From Paludibacteraceae bacterium (GTDB taxonomy: Bacteria > Bacteroidota > Bacteroidia > Bacteroidales > Paludibacteraceae): a stretch of DNA of 47,205 nt. A program made the translations under genes and the position numbers. A model generated the notes under the pieces. The model was not told the DNA's origin. It saw only the letters and a list, made by a program, of their open reading frames with translations, and did not search any database. Location of the stretch: contig JAFSWF010000072.1 of NCBI GenBank assembly GCA_017444615.1, forward strand, positions 1-47,205, given 5' to 3'. Of the stretch, positions 17,787 through 26,069 are shown piece by piece. Every line of letters starts with the position of its first letter. Within the stretch, counting starts at the first letter, position 1.

Positions 17787-18938
17787 ATGAGCAAACTGAT
17801 ACACATAGATTCGGAATATAAGCAGTGGATTCACGAGCTGAAGAGCCGCTATCGCCGTAGTCAGATAAAGGCTGCAGTCAAAGTCAATCATGAGATGTTG
17901 GCTTATTATTGGCAGTTGGGACGCGATATAGTTCAACTTCAGGCAGAGCAACGTTGGGGAAGCGGATTGATGCGCTCGTTGTCGCAGGATTTGAAGGAAG
18001 AATTGCCTGATGCAACGGGATTAACATTGTCCAATTTATACTACTGTAAAAAGTTCTATTTACTTTATAATGAGGATATTATAAAATTCCCGCAACTTGT
18101 GGGAAAATTAGAAACGACAGCTGACACTGAAATTGTCCCACAAGTTGTGGGAAAAAGTCAAGATACAAATTTGCCCCAAGTTGGGGCAAAAATTCAAACG
18201 CTACTATCCGCTGTGCCTTGGGGACATCATCGGTACATCATGGATAAGTGCGAGGGGAATACGGAAAAGGCGCTTTTCTATGTTCGTCAGACGGTTGAGA
18301 ACGGATGGAGTCGTTCAGTGTTGCTCAATTGGTTGGATTCCAATTTGTATGAACGTCAAGGTAAGGCGCTAACGAATTTCTCGGCCACACTACCGGAGGA
18401 GACCAGTGATTTGGCTCGCGAGATAACGAAAGATCCATATGATTTTGGGTTTGCGGGTATTACCGGTAAGTACAACGAGAAAACGATGAAGGCGGCATTG
18501 CTGACGAATATGACGCAGTTCTTGGTTGAGTTAGGAACAGGATTTGCGTATGTCGGCAGAGAGTATCGCCTCAAGATTGGTGAGACGGAGAACCTCATTG
18601 ATTTGCTCTTTTATAATCTCACGCTCCGTTGCTACGTGGCGATTGAGGTGAAGATTGGTGCATTTGATGCGCGAGATATTGGTCAGTTGGGCACGTACGT
18701 TACGGCTGTTAATCATATCTTACGCGATCCGGAGAAAGATAATCCCACAATAGGTTTGTTGGTGTGCAAGCGGAAGGATAACACCTTGGCTCAGTATGCA
18801 CTGGAGTCCAGTAGCCAACCTCTGGGTATTTCCGAATATGAGTTGCAGAAGTTGTATCCCACGAAGGTAGAGGGAACGATTCCTACGATCGCGGAGATTG
18901 AGAGTGTGGCGAATGACACAAAGGTCGAAGACAACTAA
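17787..18938 (+). CDS. DUF1016 (YhcG-type) PD-(D/E)xK nuclease
   Basis: 383 residues. Residues 1-100 are the DUF1016 N-terminal domain (IKAAVKVNHEMLAYYWQLGRDI, SNLYYCKKFY). Residues 100-135 are a linker built from three palindromic DNA units (FPQLVGK, VPQVVGK, LPQVGAK). Residues 136-345 are the C-terminal nuclease domain: SAVPWGHHRYIM, then YVGREYRL, Asp273 in LIDLLFY, and Glu287-Val-Lys289, matching the PD-(D/E)xK core. Family members are found in mobile and defence-type loci; the substrate is not established. It follows the giant secreted protein by 33 bp and overlaps the next gene, so the genes are co-transcribed. Confidence 0.88.
   Translation: MSKLIHIDSEYKQWIHELKSRYRRSQIKAAVKVNHEMLAYYWQLGRDIVQLQAEQRWGSGLMRSLSQDLKEELPDATGLTLSNLYYCKKFYLLYNEDIIKFPQLVGKLETTADTEIVPQVVGKSQDTNLPQVGAKIQTLLSAVPWGHHRYIMDKCEGNTEKALFYVRQTVENGWSRSVLLNWLDSNLYERQGKALTNFSATLPEETSDLAREITKDPYDFGFAGITGKYNEKTMKAALLTNMTQFLVELGTGFAYVGREYRLKIGETENLIDLLFYNLTLRCYVAIEVKIGAFDARDIGQLGTYVTAVNHILRDPEKDNPTIGLLVCKRKDNTLAQYALESSSQPLGISEYELQKLYPTKVEGTIPTIAEIESVANDTKVEDN
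18087..18189. repeat. Three palindromes inside the nuclease linker
   Basis: 18087-18105 (TTCCCGCAACTTGTGGGAA, one mismatch pair), 18136-18152 (TCCCACAAGTTGTGGGA, perfect) and 18171-18189 (TTGCCCCAAGTTGGGGCAA, perfect). The arms vary together. They are in frame and code PQ-V-G-K modules between the two domains of the DUF1016 protein. Confidence 0.85.
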
Positions 18939-19599
18939 AAATAAAATAGGTATTAGTTTGAAAAAAGGTATATATATATTATTGGGCGTGGTATGCCTAT
19001 GCGTGGCGTCTGTGAGTGCGGTGGAGTATGGCTCGCCGTACAGAGGCGCAGGACGTAATGGATACATCTATACCTCCACTTCCCACCGCATGCATCATTC
19101 CGGAGGCTCGATGGCTTCTATGCCGTCGATGTCTATGGGTTCGGTGAGCGGCTATGCGTCTATGGGTACGACGAGAGGCTATGCCTATGCAGGTGTCGCA
19201 AGTAGTTACTCTTCGTCCGCCGCTGCGGGCTCAGACGCTTTGATGCAGGTTCGTACTCTCACTACTTGCGCCAGTTCGCTGAGCGGAGGGGTGATGAGTT
19301 CGCAGACCTACAGCGGATTTGCCGGAGGAAGTGGACCGAGGAAAGGTAATGGATATCCTGGAATACCCGGATGTGATGAATGTGTTGATAAGAATGGAGA
19401 TGGTGTATGCGATATATGTGAAGCGGATGAATATGATGAATGCGATTGTGCAGACGAATCCAGCTACTGCTGGTGCCCATTAGAGTGTGATGGGAAGGTG
19501 ATGGTGTTTATGGCCCTTTTAGCCGCTGGTTACATGGCATGGAAAAAACGCAAGGCACAGACATCCCTCGCAGATGTCCATCCTACAGATGAGATATGA
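18913..19599 (+). CDS. Small secreted or anchored Met/Ser/Gly- and Cys-rich protein
   Basis: 228 residues from ATG at 18913, overlapping the nuclease stop by 26 bp; TTG starts at 18898 and 18958 are possible. A signal peptide ends at about residue 36 (LCVASVSA). A Met/Ser/Gly/Ala-rich stretch follows (MASMPSMSMGSVSGYASMG). DKNGDGVCD (159-167) looks like an EF-hand or dockerin calcium loop, inside a Cys cluster (CDEC, CDICE, CDCA, CWCPLEC). A single hydrophobic helix (197-210, MVFMALLAAGYMAW) and KKRKAQ close the protein, an arrangement like the anchor signals of sorted surface proteins. I recognise no named family. Confidence 0.72.
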   Translation: MTQRSKTTKNKIGISLKKGIYILLGVVCLCVASVSAVEYGSPYRGAGRNGYIYTSTSHRMHHSGGSMASMPSMSMGSVSGYASMGTTRGYAYAGVASSYSSSAAAGSDALMQVRTLTTCASSLSGGVMSSQTYSGFAGGSGPRKGNGYPGIPGCDECVDKNGDGVCDICEADEYDECDCADESSYCWCPLECDGKVMVFMALLAAGYMAWKKRKAQTSLADVHPTDEI

Positions 19600-19624
19600 A
19601 TTCCAATTCTCAGAAAGTGGCATT

Positions 19625-19646
19625 TTGTACTTTTTTGTACAATTTT
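19625..19646 (+). terminator. Weak terminator-like hairpin at the end of the island
   Basis: TTGTAC, six T, GTACAA, then TTTT, 26 bp after the stop at 19599 and before the convergent truA stop at 19645. The stem is only 6 bp, so the call is tentative. Confidence 0.4.
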
Positions 19647-20418
19647 AATGGGACACTACTGAGACAGGATATTGAATGTGGACGAGGGAGAGGCCTTCGG
19701 CGGGGGCAGAATGACCGGCACGTTGGCGGTCATGGGAGGCGATGATGTCCACGAACTGCGCTTCGGTAAGGCGTCCGCGGCCCACCTCAAAGAGCGTACC
19801 CACCACCGCACGAACCATATTGCGCAGAAAACGGTCTGCGGTAATGACGAAGATGGCTTCATCTTCGTTCTTTTGTATCCAGCGCGCTTCGGTGACCGTA
19901 CAGATGGTTGTCTTGACATCTGTATGTGCGCGGCAGAAAGAAGCGAAATCTTGTGTGCCGAGCAGATGTTGGGCGGCGATGTTCATCGCCTCGAAGTCCA
20001 AACCCTGAGCCACACGTGTGTGGGTATGGTACGTGAACGGATCCTTGCGCGTGGTAATACGGTAATAGTACGTGCGTGCGATGGCATCGAACCGCGCATG
20101 CGCATCCTCTTTCACCGGCGTGATGGAACGAATGGCGATGGAAGGAGGCAGGAGATTATTGAGTCGCGCGGCAAGGTTAGCCGGCAGGTTCTTGTCGAAA
20201 TCGAAATGCGCTACCATCGCTTCTGCGTGTACGCCTGCGTCTGTTCTACCGGCAAACGTTAGCGCCACCTGTTCGCGCAGAATAGTGGCGAAAGCAGACT
20301 CCATCGTCTCTTGCACCGTTATTCCGTTCGGCTGGCTCTGCGAACCGTGAAAAGAGGTACCATCATAGGCAAAAGAGATGAAGTATCTTTTTCTATTTAC
20401 CATTTGGTCATTTACCAT
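19645..20418 (-). CDS. truA: tRNA pseudouridine synthase A
   Basis: About 257 residues. FISFAYDGTSFHGSQSQPN begins the first half, and the catalytic Asp is in FAGRTDAGVHA (Asp60 from the first ATG). The closing motif FLRNMVRAVVGTLFEVGRG is the C-terminal TruA signature. The enzyme converts uridines 38-40 of the tRNA anticodon arm to pseudouridine. The first ATG (20418) follows directly after the TAA of the flippase, and the first residues MVNDQMVN come from a CATTTAC tandem array. The ATG at 20403 (MVNRKRYF) is an equally good start. Confidence 0.93.
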   Translation of the reverse strand: MVNDQMVNRKRYFISFAYDGTSFHGSQSQPNGITVQETMESAFATILREQVALTFAGRTDAGVHAEAMVAHFDFDKNLPANLAARLNNLLPPSIAIRSITPVKEDAHARFDAIARTYYYRITTRKDPFTYHTHTRVAQGLDFEAMNIAAQHLLGTQDFASFCRAHTDVKTTICTVTEARWIQKNEDEAIFVITADRFLRNMVRAVVGTLFEVGRGRLTEAQFVDIIASHDRQRAGHSAPAEGLSLVHIQYPVSVVSH

Positions 20419-20430
20419 TTACCATTTATT
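20393..20430. repeat. Tandem array, period 7-8 bp (CATTTAC)
   Basis: About five units at the flippase-truA junction. The stop of one gene (TAA) and the start of the next (ATG) both come from the repeated word, read on the minus strand as GTAAATG. The same word recurs at 32914-32947, 33118-33155 and, in the other orientation, 36292-36321. Confidence 0.85.
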
Positions 20431-21984
20431 GAGCCATTGGGCTATTTGTTGATTGATCTCTGGCGAAAGCTTCGCTTTGTAGGCGATGAGCGCGCCACCT
20501 CCTAAGAGGACGACTGAGCGCAAGATACTATCAATCCAGATATTGAGCGCAGGGAGGTATGTTTGCCAGAGGGCATTGAGGGCGAAGAGGCAAAGCAGCA
20601 ACGCGAGAATCGTCCACCAACTTCTATCTACGATACGAATGCGTGCCAGCGGTACAATCAAAGCAATAATCAGCACATAATAGATGCCGTAGGAAAGGAG
20701 GTTACTCAGCGCGGCGCCTTCCATTCCCATCCGCGGAATAAGGCTATTATTGAGGAATATAGCGCTGACGGTTAGAATGAGCGAAAGGAGCAGACTAAAC
20801 GCGTAATAGCGCGAGTAATTAAGGGCTGTGAGGCAAATAGCGAACGTAGCCATGATCAATTGGCTTATTCCCAGAATCAGAACCACTTGCTTCGCGGCGG
20901 CATAGATGTCGCCGTTGGGCAGAAGATAGAAGATAAGGTCTATGTTGCACCAAATAGCCAGTAAGATGAACCCTCCGATAAGCAGCAGATTGCGGGTCAC
21001 TTGGCGAATAAGGGTTGAGCATTCTTCGCGGTTTTGCTCCTTGATAGCACGTGCTAATTGAGGCGAAGCGATGGCTGTAACCGAGCGGTAAGGCACGCTC
21101 ACCAAAACCGCCATATACGTGGCGATGGCAAACACACCGGTTGAGTCCAAACCCATTTTAGCCGTTACAAAGAACGACGAGAGGGTTGGCGCCAGAACCG
21201 ACGTCAGCGCGGAGGCAATGAGGAAAGCGGTATAGAGAAAATAACGCTTAACAAGAGATGGGTTCTCCTTGAGGAACGTCCAATCGGGCTTGAGGCGAAT
21301 TGGTCGAAGCGAAAAAAAGTAACAGAGATTAATGAGCGATGCGATGGCGTAGTTGGCACAAAGACCGATAACAAAACCATCCAACGAAAGTACGCGGAAA
21401 GCGTACAACAAGTATAACACTAACAACCCCACGCGTACCACCAGTTCGCGTACCGCGCGAGGAACAACTATATGCATCAGCACATTGCAGGTACTCTCGC
21501 ATATCGCTTGATAGAGCATAAAGAACGCGAGCGGTAGCACGAAATAGTAGTACTCCACAAACAACGGCGATTTATCGCCAAACCATGCGCCTAATGGCAC
21601 CCGGCATGCCCAATAGACGGCCGCAAAGAGAATAAAGCCCACGAAGGGAACGACCATCGCCCAGAAGAAGAAACCGTGAGAGTCATCGGTAGATGACAGA
21701 CCGGCTGCGCCTGTAAGACCGCTTTCGCTGTAAGACCGCTTCGCTGTAGGACCGGCTGCGCCTGTAAGACTAAAATAGGGATAGAAACGGATGATGGAGG
21801 AGGAGGTTCCTAATTGTGCAAGGCCTACAAAGAGCGTAGCCGCGTCAATCAATACGCGCGCCAACCCGATTTCCTCTGCGGTGAGGAAACGGGTTAGCAC
21901 GAAGAACGTAGTGATCACACCTACGGCGATGCCGATATAGGTCACTATCGTACCACGAATCGATTGTTTAGCGATGACGCCCAC
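20419..21984 (-). CDS. Polysaccharide flippase (MATE/Wzx-like) with repeat insertion
   Basis: 521 residues with about 14 membrane helices and the start GVIAKQSIRGTIVTYIGI, typical of Bacteroidota Wzx or lipopolysaccharide biosynthesis flippases. The start codon is GTG at 21984, the only candidate fitting the family N-terminus. It likely moves lipid-linked sugars across the inner membrane. Residues 75-98, in the loop after the second helix (GAAGPTAKRSYSESGLTGAAG), are coded by repeat cluster C6, exactly 69 nt, so the frame is kept. It sits between the large FKBP and truA. Confidence 0.85.
   Translation of the reverse strand: MGVIAKQSIRGTIVTYIGIAVGVITTFFVLTRFLTAEEIGLARVLIDAATLFVGLAQLGTSSSIIRFYPYFSLTGAAGPTAKRSYSESGLTGAAGLSSTDDSHGFFFWAMVVPFVGFILFAAVYWACRVPLGAWFGDKSPLFVEYYYFVLPLAFFMLYQAICESTCNVLMHIVVPRAVRELVVRVGLLVLYLLYAFRVLSLDGFVIGLCANYAIASLINLCYFFSLRPIRLKPDWTFLKENPSLVKRYFLYTAFLIASALTSVLAPTLSSFFVTAKMGLDSTGVFAIATYMAVLVSVPYRSVTAIASPQLARAIKEQNREECSTLIRQVTRNLLLIGGFILLAIWCNIDLIFYLLPNGDIYAAAKQVVLILGISQLIMATFAICLTALNYSRYYAFSLLLSLILTVSAIFLNNSLIPRMGMEGAALSNLLSYGIYYVLIIALIVPLARIRIVDRSWWTILALLLCLFALNALWQTYLPALNIWIDSILRSVVLLGGGALIAYKAKLSPEINQQIAQWLNKW
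21699..21767 (-). repeat. Hairpin-core repeat cluster C6 (4 units), in-frame in flippase
   Basis: Units 21699-21716, 21717-21733, 21734-21749 and 21750-21767 (18+17+16+18 = 69 nt, 23 codons). Arms GGC/GCC, GC/GC, GC/GC and GGC/GCC. Individual units would shift the frame; the sum does not. Confidence 0.92.
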
Positions 21985-22006
21985 AAAATCATTTATGATT
22001 TTTTTT

Positions 22007-22040
22007 CGTCATGACGTCATGTCGTCATATCGTCATGACG
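22007..22040. repeat. Tandem array, period 8 bp (CGTCATNN)
   Basis: Four units plus CG at 22007, 22015, 22023 and 22031, in the gap between the large FKBP stop and the flippase start. Same word as at 4259-4288. Confidence 0.88.
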
Positions 22041-22044
22041 AAGG

Positions 22045-23274
22045 TTACTTAATTTCCAACAACTCCACCGTGAAGACGAGAGTAGCGTAGGGCGGAATAG
22101 ACGCGCCGGCTCCACGCTCGCCATAGCCCAAGTTATACGGGATATAGAGTTTGTATTTGGAACCTACCGGCATCAATTGCAGACCTTCCGTCCAACCTTT
22201 GATAACACCATTGAGCGGGAACTCAATCGGTTCGCCACGCGTATAACTGCTGTCGAATACCGTTCCATCAATCAGCGTGCCTTCATAATGAACGCGAACA
22301 GTAGATTCTGCGGTCGGTTTCTTTCCGTTACCTTGTTCAATAACCTCGTATTGGAGACCCGATTCGGTCACCTTCACTTCCTCGCGGAGTGCGTTTTCTG
22401 TAAGGAATTGCTCTCCGGCTTCTTTGCGAAGACTGGTGATGCTGGTCTCAACATACATAGCCGCCGTTTGCAGGTCAAATTGTTTGGTGTAGTTATAAAG
22501 ACCGTTCACAAAACCTTGTTTGATGATGTCAAAATTGGTTTCCAGTCCCGGTACGCCTAAGAGACCGACGGGTTCTTGTTCGCGAATCATACTACCGATA
22601 CTCTTGGCCGTCATCACTGCTTGAGGATTGTGTGCACCGGATTTGAGTCCTTTGTTGACGTTAGCAATAAACTCATCGTAATCCGCTTCTTCATCGGTGG
22701 AGAGAAGGCGCACTTTCTGCTGCATACCATTCAAGTAACCGAAGACGTAGTTGAGCGAATCGGAGAATGATTCGAGGGTTACTGTTTTGGCTTTGCGAGG
22801 ACATTTGCCTTTAATCACTTTGCCTGCCTCGCCATTCGAATACGATTGATAAGCCTGCATAAAGAACGCTTGTGCTTTCTCGTTAGAGATGACGGTTGTA
22901 TCCTCATACAGGGCATTCACAAAACCTTGGAAGAACAACTTCTGATTGATGGTCCAAGCAGGATTGTTCGCCAAACCATTCTTCTCGTAATCTTTGGCTA
23001 CGTTACCGAATTGTTGTCCGGCTGCAGCGATGTCGCTTAATTCTTCTTCTTGACCCAAATATGCCGCTTCCAGCGCATCTATAAACTCAGCGATGGCCTC
23101 GTCAGACGTGTCCGAGCGAAGGATTTGTGCACGAATTTGCATGCCGGTTATCAAACCGATAGTGTGATTGATGGAGTCGGTCTCGCTATTAAGCGTTACT
23201 TCATGTGCTTTGTACGTGTTGCCGCAAGAGATGAATGTGATTGCGGCTAACAAAAAGATAGTGATCTTTTTCAT
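22045..23274 (-). CDS. FKBP-type peptidyl-prolyl isomerase lipoprotein
   Basis: 409 residues. A lipoprotein signal ends in FISCGN (Cys about 17). Two diverged copies of a helical FKBP N-terminal-type segment follow ([20 protein letters not shown] and [20 protein letters not shown]), then the FKBP catalytic domain from about residue 300: [58 protein letters not shown]. It probably assists folding of exported proteins in the periplasm. The duplicated N-terminal segment is longer than the usual single dimerisation domain. It forms a pair with the shorter FKBP upstream. Confidence 0.9.
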   Translation of the reverse strand: MKKITIFLLAAITFISCGNTYKAHEVTLNSETDSINHTIGLITGMQIRAQILRSDTSDEAIAEFIDALEAAYLGQEEELSDIAAAGQQFGNVAKDYEKNGLANNPAWTINQKLFFQGFVNALYEDTTVISNEKAQAFFMQAYQSYSNGEAGKVIKGKCPRKAKTVTLESFSDSLNYVFGYLNGMQQKVRLLSTDEEADYDEFIANVNKGLKSGAHNPQAVMTAKSIGSMIREQEPVGLLGVPGLETNFDIIKQGFVNGLYNYTKQFDLQTAAMYVETSITSLRKEAGEQFLTENALREEVKVTESGLQYEVIEQGNGKKPTAESTVRVHYEGTLIDGTVFDSSYTRGEPIEFPLNGVIKGWTEGLQLMPVGSKYKLYIPYNLGYGERGAGASIPPYATLVFTVELLEIK

Positions 23275-23305
23275 AAAATCTTCGATTTTCTGGAGCTTCG
23301 GCTTC

Positions 23306-23336
23306 GTCGAGTTGCGTAAGCAAGCTTACACTCGAC
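23306..23336. other. Two-step hairpin between the FKBP genes
   Basis: GTCGAGT, three bases, GTAAGC, AA, GCTTAC, then ACTCGAC: two stacked stems of 6 and 7 bp. There is no T-run on the minus strand. It is in the 97-bp gap between the two FKBP genes. Confidence 0.6.
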
Positions 23337-23371
23337 TTGCACGAACCTTCATTTGTAAATTAAATTAAAAA

Positions 23372-23887
23372 TTATTCAATTCCTAATAGTTCAACGGTGA
23401 AGATAAGCGCTGCATAAGGCGGGATAGAAGCGCCTGCGCCACGTTCGCCGTAGGCGAGTTGGTAAGGGATGAAGAATTTGAACTTCGAACCTACCGACAT
23501 GAGTTGCAGACCTTCGGTCCACCCTTTGATGACGCCGTTGAGCGGGAAAGAGATAGACTCGCCTCGCTTATAACTGCTGTCAAAAATCGTGCCATCGATG
23601 AGCGTACCTTCATAATGCACTTTGACGGTGTCTGTGGCTTTGGGTTTCTGACCGATGGTGGCTTCAAGTACTTCATACTGGAGGCCGGAGGCGGTAGTCT
23701 TGACACCGGCACGTTTGGCGTTCTCAGCGAGGAATTTCTCGCCGGCTTCTTTGGCTTCAGTGGAGGCTTTAAGGACAAAGTCCACACCTGCTTTGAACTC
23801 CTCATAATTGAGTTCCTTTTCTCCGTACTGCATCAGGTATTGCGCGACGGATGTTCCGAGTTGGAATGATAAACTGTTTGTGTTCAT
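23372..23887 (-). CDS. FKBP-type peptidyl-prolyl isomerase
   Basis: 171 residues, no signal peptide. A short helical N-terminal part ([22 protein letters not shown]) is followed by the full FKBP domain with [39 protein letters not shown] and [16 protein letters not shown]. The domain is nearly identical in motif to the downstream 409-residue lipoprotein, so the two look like a duplication with different targeting. It is probably cytoplasmic. It follows ribE across the FKBP gap; no clear promoter was seen. Confidence 0.9.
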   Translation of the reverse strand: MNTNSLSFQLGTSVAQYLMQYGEKELNYEEFKAGVDFVLKASTEAKEAGEKFLAENAKRAGVKTTASGLQYEVLEATIGQKPKATDTVKVHYEGTLIDGTIFDSSYKRGESISFPLNGVIKGWTEGLQLMSVGSKFKFFIPYQLAYGERGAGASIPPYAALIFTVELLGIE

Positions 23888-23929
23888 ATCTTGTTTTGTT
23901 GTTATAGTGATCTTAGGGTGACGTAAGCT

Positions 23930-23962
23930 TTATGTTATGCTTATGTTATGCTTATGTTATGC
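23930..23962. repeat. Tandem array, exact period 11 bp (TTATGTTATGC)
   Basis: Three identical units at 23930, 23941 and 23952. The last codons (Lys-Ala) and TAA stop of ribE lie in the third unit. Confidence 0.92.
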
Positions 23963-24598
23963 CTTTGACAGGTATTTGGCATAGGATGCGATGTATTTTC
24001 CGAGGATGTCAAACTCGATATTGACTACAGTGCCTACTTCGATGTATTTGAAGTTGGTGTTCTCGTGCGTATAAGGGATGATACATACGGAGACATGTCC
24101 CTTTTGGGTGCTTGTATCAGGGAGTGTGACGATGTCGGGTTCGCAGACGGTAAGGCTGACGCCGTTGATGGTGACAGAGCCTTTGTCCACGCAGAAATAG
24201 CCTCTTTCGACCATTTCGGGTGTGGAGTCGTACTCAAAGCGGTAGTACCAGCTGCCGTCTGTTTCGCGCGCCTCGATACAACGTGCCACTTGGTCCACAT
24301 GCCCCTGCACGATATGTCCGTCCAGACGGCCACCCATCAGCATTGAGCGCTCTACGTTGATCCAGTCGCCTTCGCGCAGCAGGTCAAGGTTGGTGAGCCG
24401 CAGGGTCTCCTGCATGGCGGTCACAGTATATAGGTCGCCTTCGATGCGCACGACGGTCAGGCACACACCGTTGTGCGCAATCGACTGATCGATGGAGAGG
24501 GGTTCTCCGAAGGGATTACGGAGTGTAAAATGTTTATTCGTTTGCTCGGTCTCAATCTTAACGACCTGAGCCATTGTTTCTACGATTCCTGAAAACAC
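23957..24598 (-). CDS. ribE: Riboflavin synthase
   Basis: 213 residues, the normal size. Two lumazine-binding beta-barrels: the first starts MFSGIVETMAQV with the substrate region SIAHNGVCLTVV; the second starts LMGGRLDGHIVQGHVD with GSVTINGVSLTV. It joins two 6,7-dimethyl-8-ribityllumazine molecules into riboflavin. No other rib gene is present, so it is unlinked from its pathway here. The C-terminus (AKYLSKA) runs into an 11-bp tandem array that provides the stop codon. Confidence 0.95.
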   Translation of the reverse strand: MFSGIVETMAQVVKIETEQTNKHFTLRNPFGEPLSIDQSIAHNGVCLTVVRIEGDLYTVTAMQETLRLTNLDLLREGDWINVERSMLMGGRLDGHIVQGHVDQVARCIEARETDGSWYYRFEYDSTPEMVERGYFCVDKGSVTINGVSLTVCEPDIVTLPDTSTQKGHVSVCIIPYTHENTNFKYIEVGTVVNIEFDILGKYIASYAKYLSKA

Positions 24599-24611
24599 GA
24601 TTTCAATGAAT

Positions 24612-24634
24612 AATTAAAAATTAATAATTAATAT
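24612..24634. repeat. AT-rich tandem array, period 7 bp (AATTAAT)
   Basis: About three units in the gap between the second flippase and ribE. Being AT-only it may partly be low complexity, so confidence is lower than for the other arrays. Confidence 0.6.
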
Positions 24635-24635
24635 T

Positions 24636-26069
24636 TTATTTTCGATGTAATATAGCGGATAAGGGAAAGTCCTTGCGGGTGAGGATAAAAAGGTATATTC
24701 CTATTAATAGCGTGCCTACGCCCATCAACCACCACATGTTGAGGTCGGTTGTTAGACGAATAGCATAGTAAACAGCTAACAGCCCCAACGTCAAAGCGGT
24801 ATAGGCGCCGATGAGTTTGAGGTCGTAAGGAATAGGAGCTTTGTGTTGACCGATGAAATAACTGAGCAGCATAATGACCAAATAACAAACCAAACTACTG
24901 CCGCAACTTGCCCAATATCCGATACGCGGTACGCCGATGATCTGCAGCACAAGGGTGATGACTAATCCAATAAGCGAGAAATACGCGCCCCACTTGGTCT
25001 CATCTGTTAGTTTATACCAAAACGAGAGGTTAAAATAAATGCCTTGGAAAACATATGTCCAAAGTACTACCGGCACAATCTTCAGTCCCTCCCAATAACT
25101 GCTCGCCACTATATAGCGGAAGATATCCAGATAGAAAATGACGCCAAGCAAAATGAGGTACGAGAAGATAATATAATACTTCATCGCATCGGCGTACGCT
25201 TCGACGGATTGACGGTCCTTATGTTTGGCAAAGACGAACGGTTCATAGGCATAACGGAAAGCCTGGGTGAACATCATCATCACCATCGCCACCTTGAAGC
25301 ACGCACCGTAGATACCCAATTGTGCTTGCGCATCGGTTCCTGTATAGAGGTAAGGGAAGAGAATACGGTCCAACGTTTGGTTCATGATACCCGCTACGCC
25401 AAGGATAAGCAGCGGCAAGGAGTATCGCAGCATTTCGCGCAGAATGTGCGCGTCAAAATGTCCACCCTTAGGCAGCGTGAAGGGTAATAGACACAGCGTC
25501 TGGATGGTAGTGGCTAAGATATTACTGAGGAAGACGTAAAAGACATCATTCTTACCCAAAATCACTAAAAAGAGGATGTTGAAGGCAATATTGAGAATGA
25601 CAAATAAGAGTTTGAGCGAAGCGAAGACAATCGGACGTTTTTGGTAACGCAGGTATGCAAACGGAATACAAGCGAAGGCGTCGATAGCCACCGTGGCGAA
25701 CATCATCTCAACAAACTCTGCATGGTCAGGATACCCCAACACATTTGCTATCGGCTGATGGAAAATAACCACTAATAGCGTGAATACCGCACTACTGCAT
25801 AGTAAGGTCAAAAAGGCCGTTTTATACACATTTTGGGCGTTATAATCCTCTCTGTTGGCAAAGCGGAAGAAACCCGTTTCCATGCCGTACGTGAGGATCA
25901 CCAACAAAAGTGCGGTCCACGCGTAGATATTGGTCACAATTCCATAATCCGCCGTACGTGCTAACGCGTATGTGTATAACGGAACAAGCAGGTAGTTGAG
26001 AAACTTACCTATTATCGAACTCAGTCCGTAGATGGCGGTGTCCTTCGCCAAGGATTTCAATTCACTCAT
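24636..26069 (-). CDS. Polysaccharide flippase / oligosaccharide exporter
   Basis: About 477 residues from ATG at 26069, which overlaps the rsmI stop (ATGA); a TTG lies three codons upstream. MSELKSLAKDTAIYGLSSIIGKFLNYLLVPLYT is the typical start of Bacteroidota Wzx-type transporters, followed by about 14 membrane helices. It is a second flippase, distinct from the one at 20419-21984 and without a repeat insertion. It presumably exports a lipid-linked glycan, but no glycosyltransferase genes are next to it. Confidence 0.87.
   Translation of the reverse strand: MSELKSLAKDTAIYGLSSIIGKFLNYLLVPLYTYALARTADYGIVTNIYAWTALLLVILTYGMETGFFRFANREDYNAQNVYKTAFLTLLCSSAVFTLLVVIFHQPIANVLGYPDHAEFVEMMFATVAIDAFACIPFAYLRYQKRPIVFASLKLLFVILNIAFNILFLVILGKNDVFYVFLSNILATTIQTLCLLPFTLPKGGHFDAHILREMLRYSLPLLILGVAGIMNQTLDRILFPYLYTGTDAQAQLGIYGACFKVAMVMMMFTQAFRYAYEPFVFAKHKDRQSVEAYADAMKYYIIFSYLILLGVIFYLDIFRYIVASSYWEGLKIVPVVLWTYVFQGIYFNLSFWYKLTDETKWGAYFSLIGLVITLVLQIIGVPRIGYWASCGSSLVCYLVIMLLSYFIGQHKAPIPYDLKLIGAYTALTLGLLAVYYAIRLTTDLNMWWLMGVGTLLIGIYLFILTRKDFPLSAILHRK

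Noticed and set aside
18898-18912. TTG at 18898 as the start of the small Cys-rich protein
   Set aside because: The ATG at 18913 gives a normal signal peptide n-region; the extra five residues add nothing recognisable.
10498-19599. Island bounded by attachment repeats
   Set aside because: I compared the flanks near 10219-10497 and 19600-19645 by eye and saw no shared direct repeat, tRNA or integrase.
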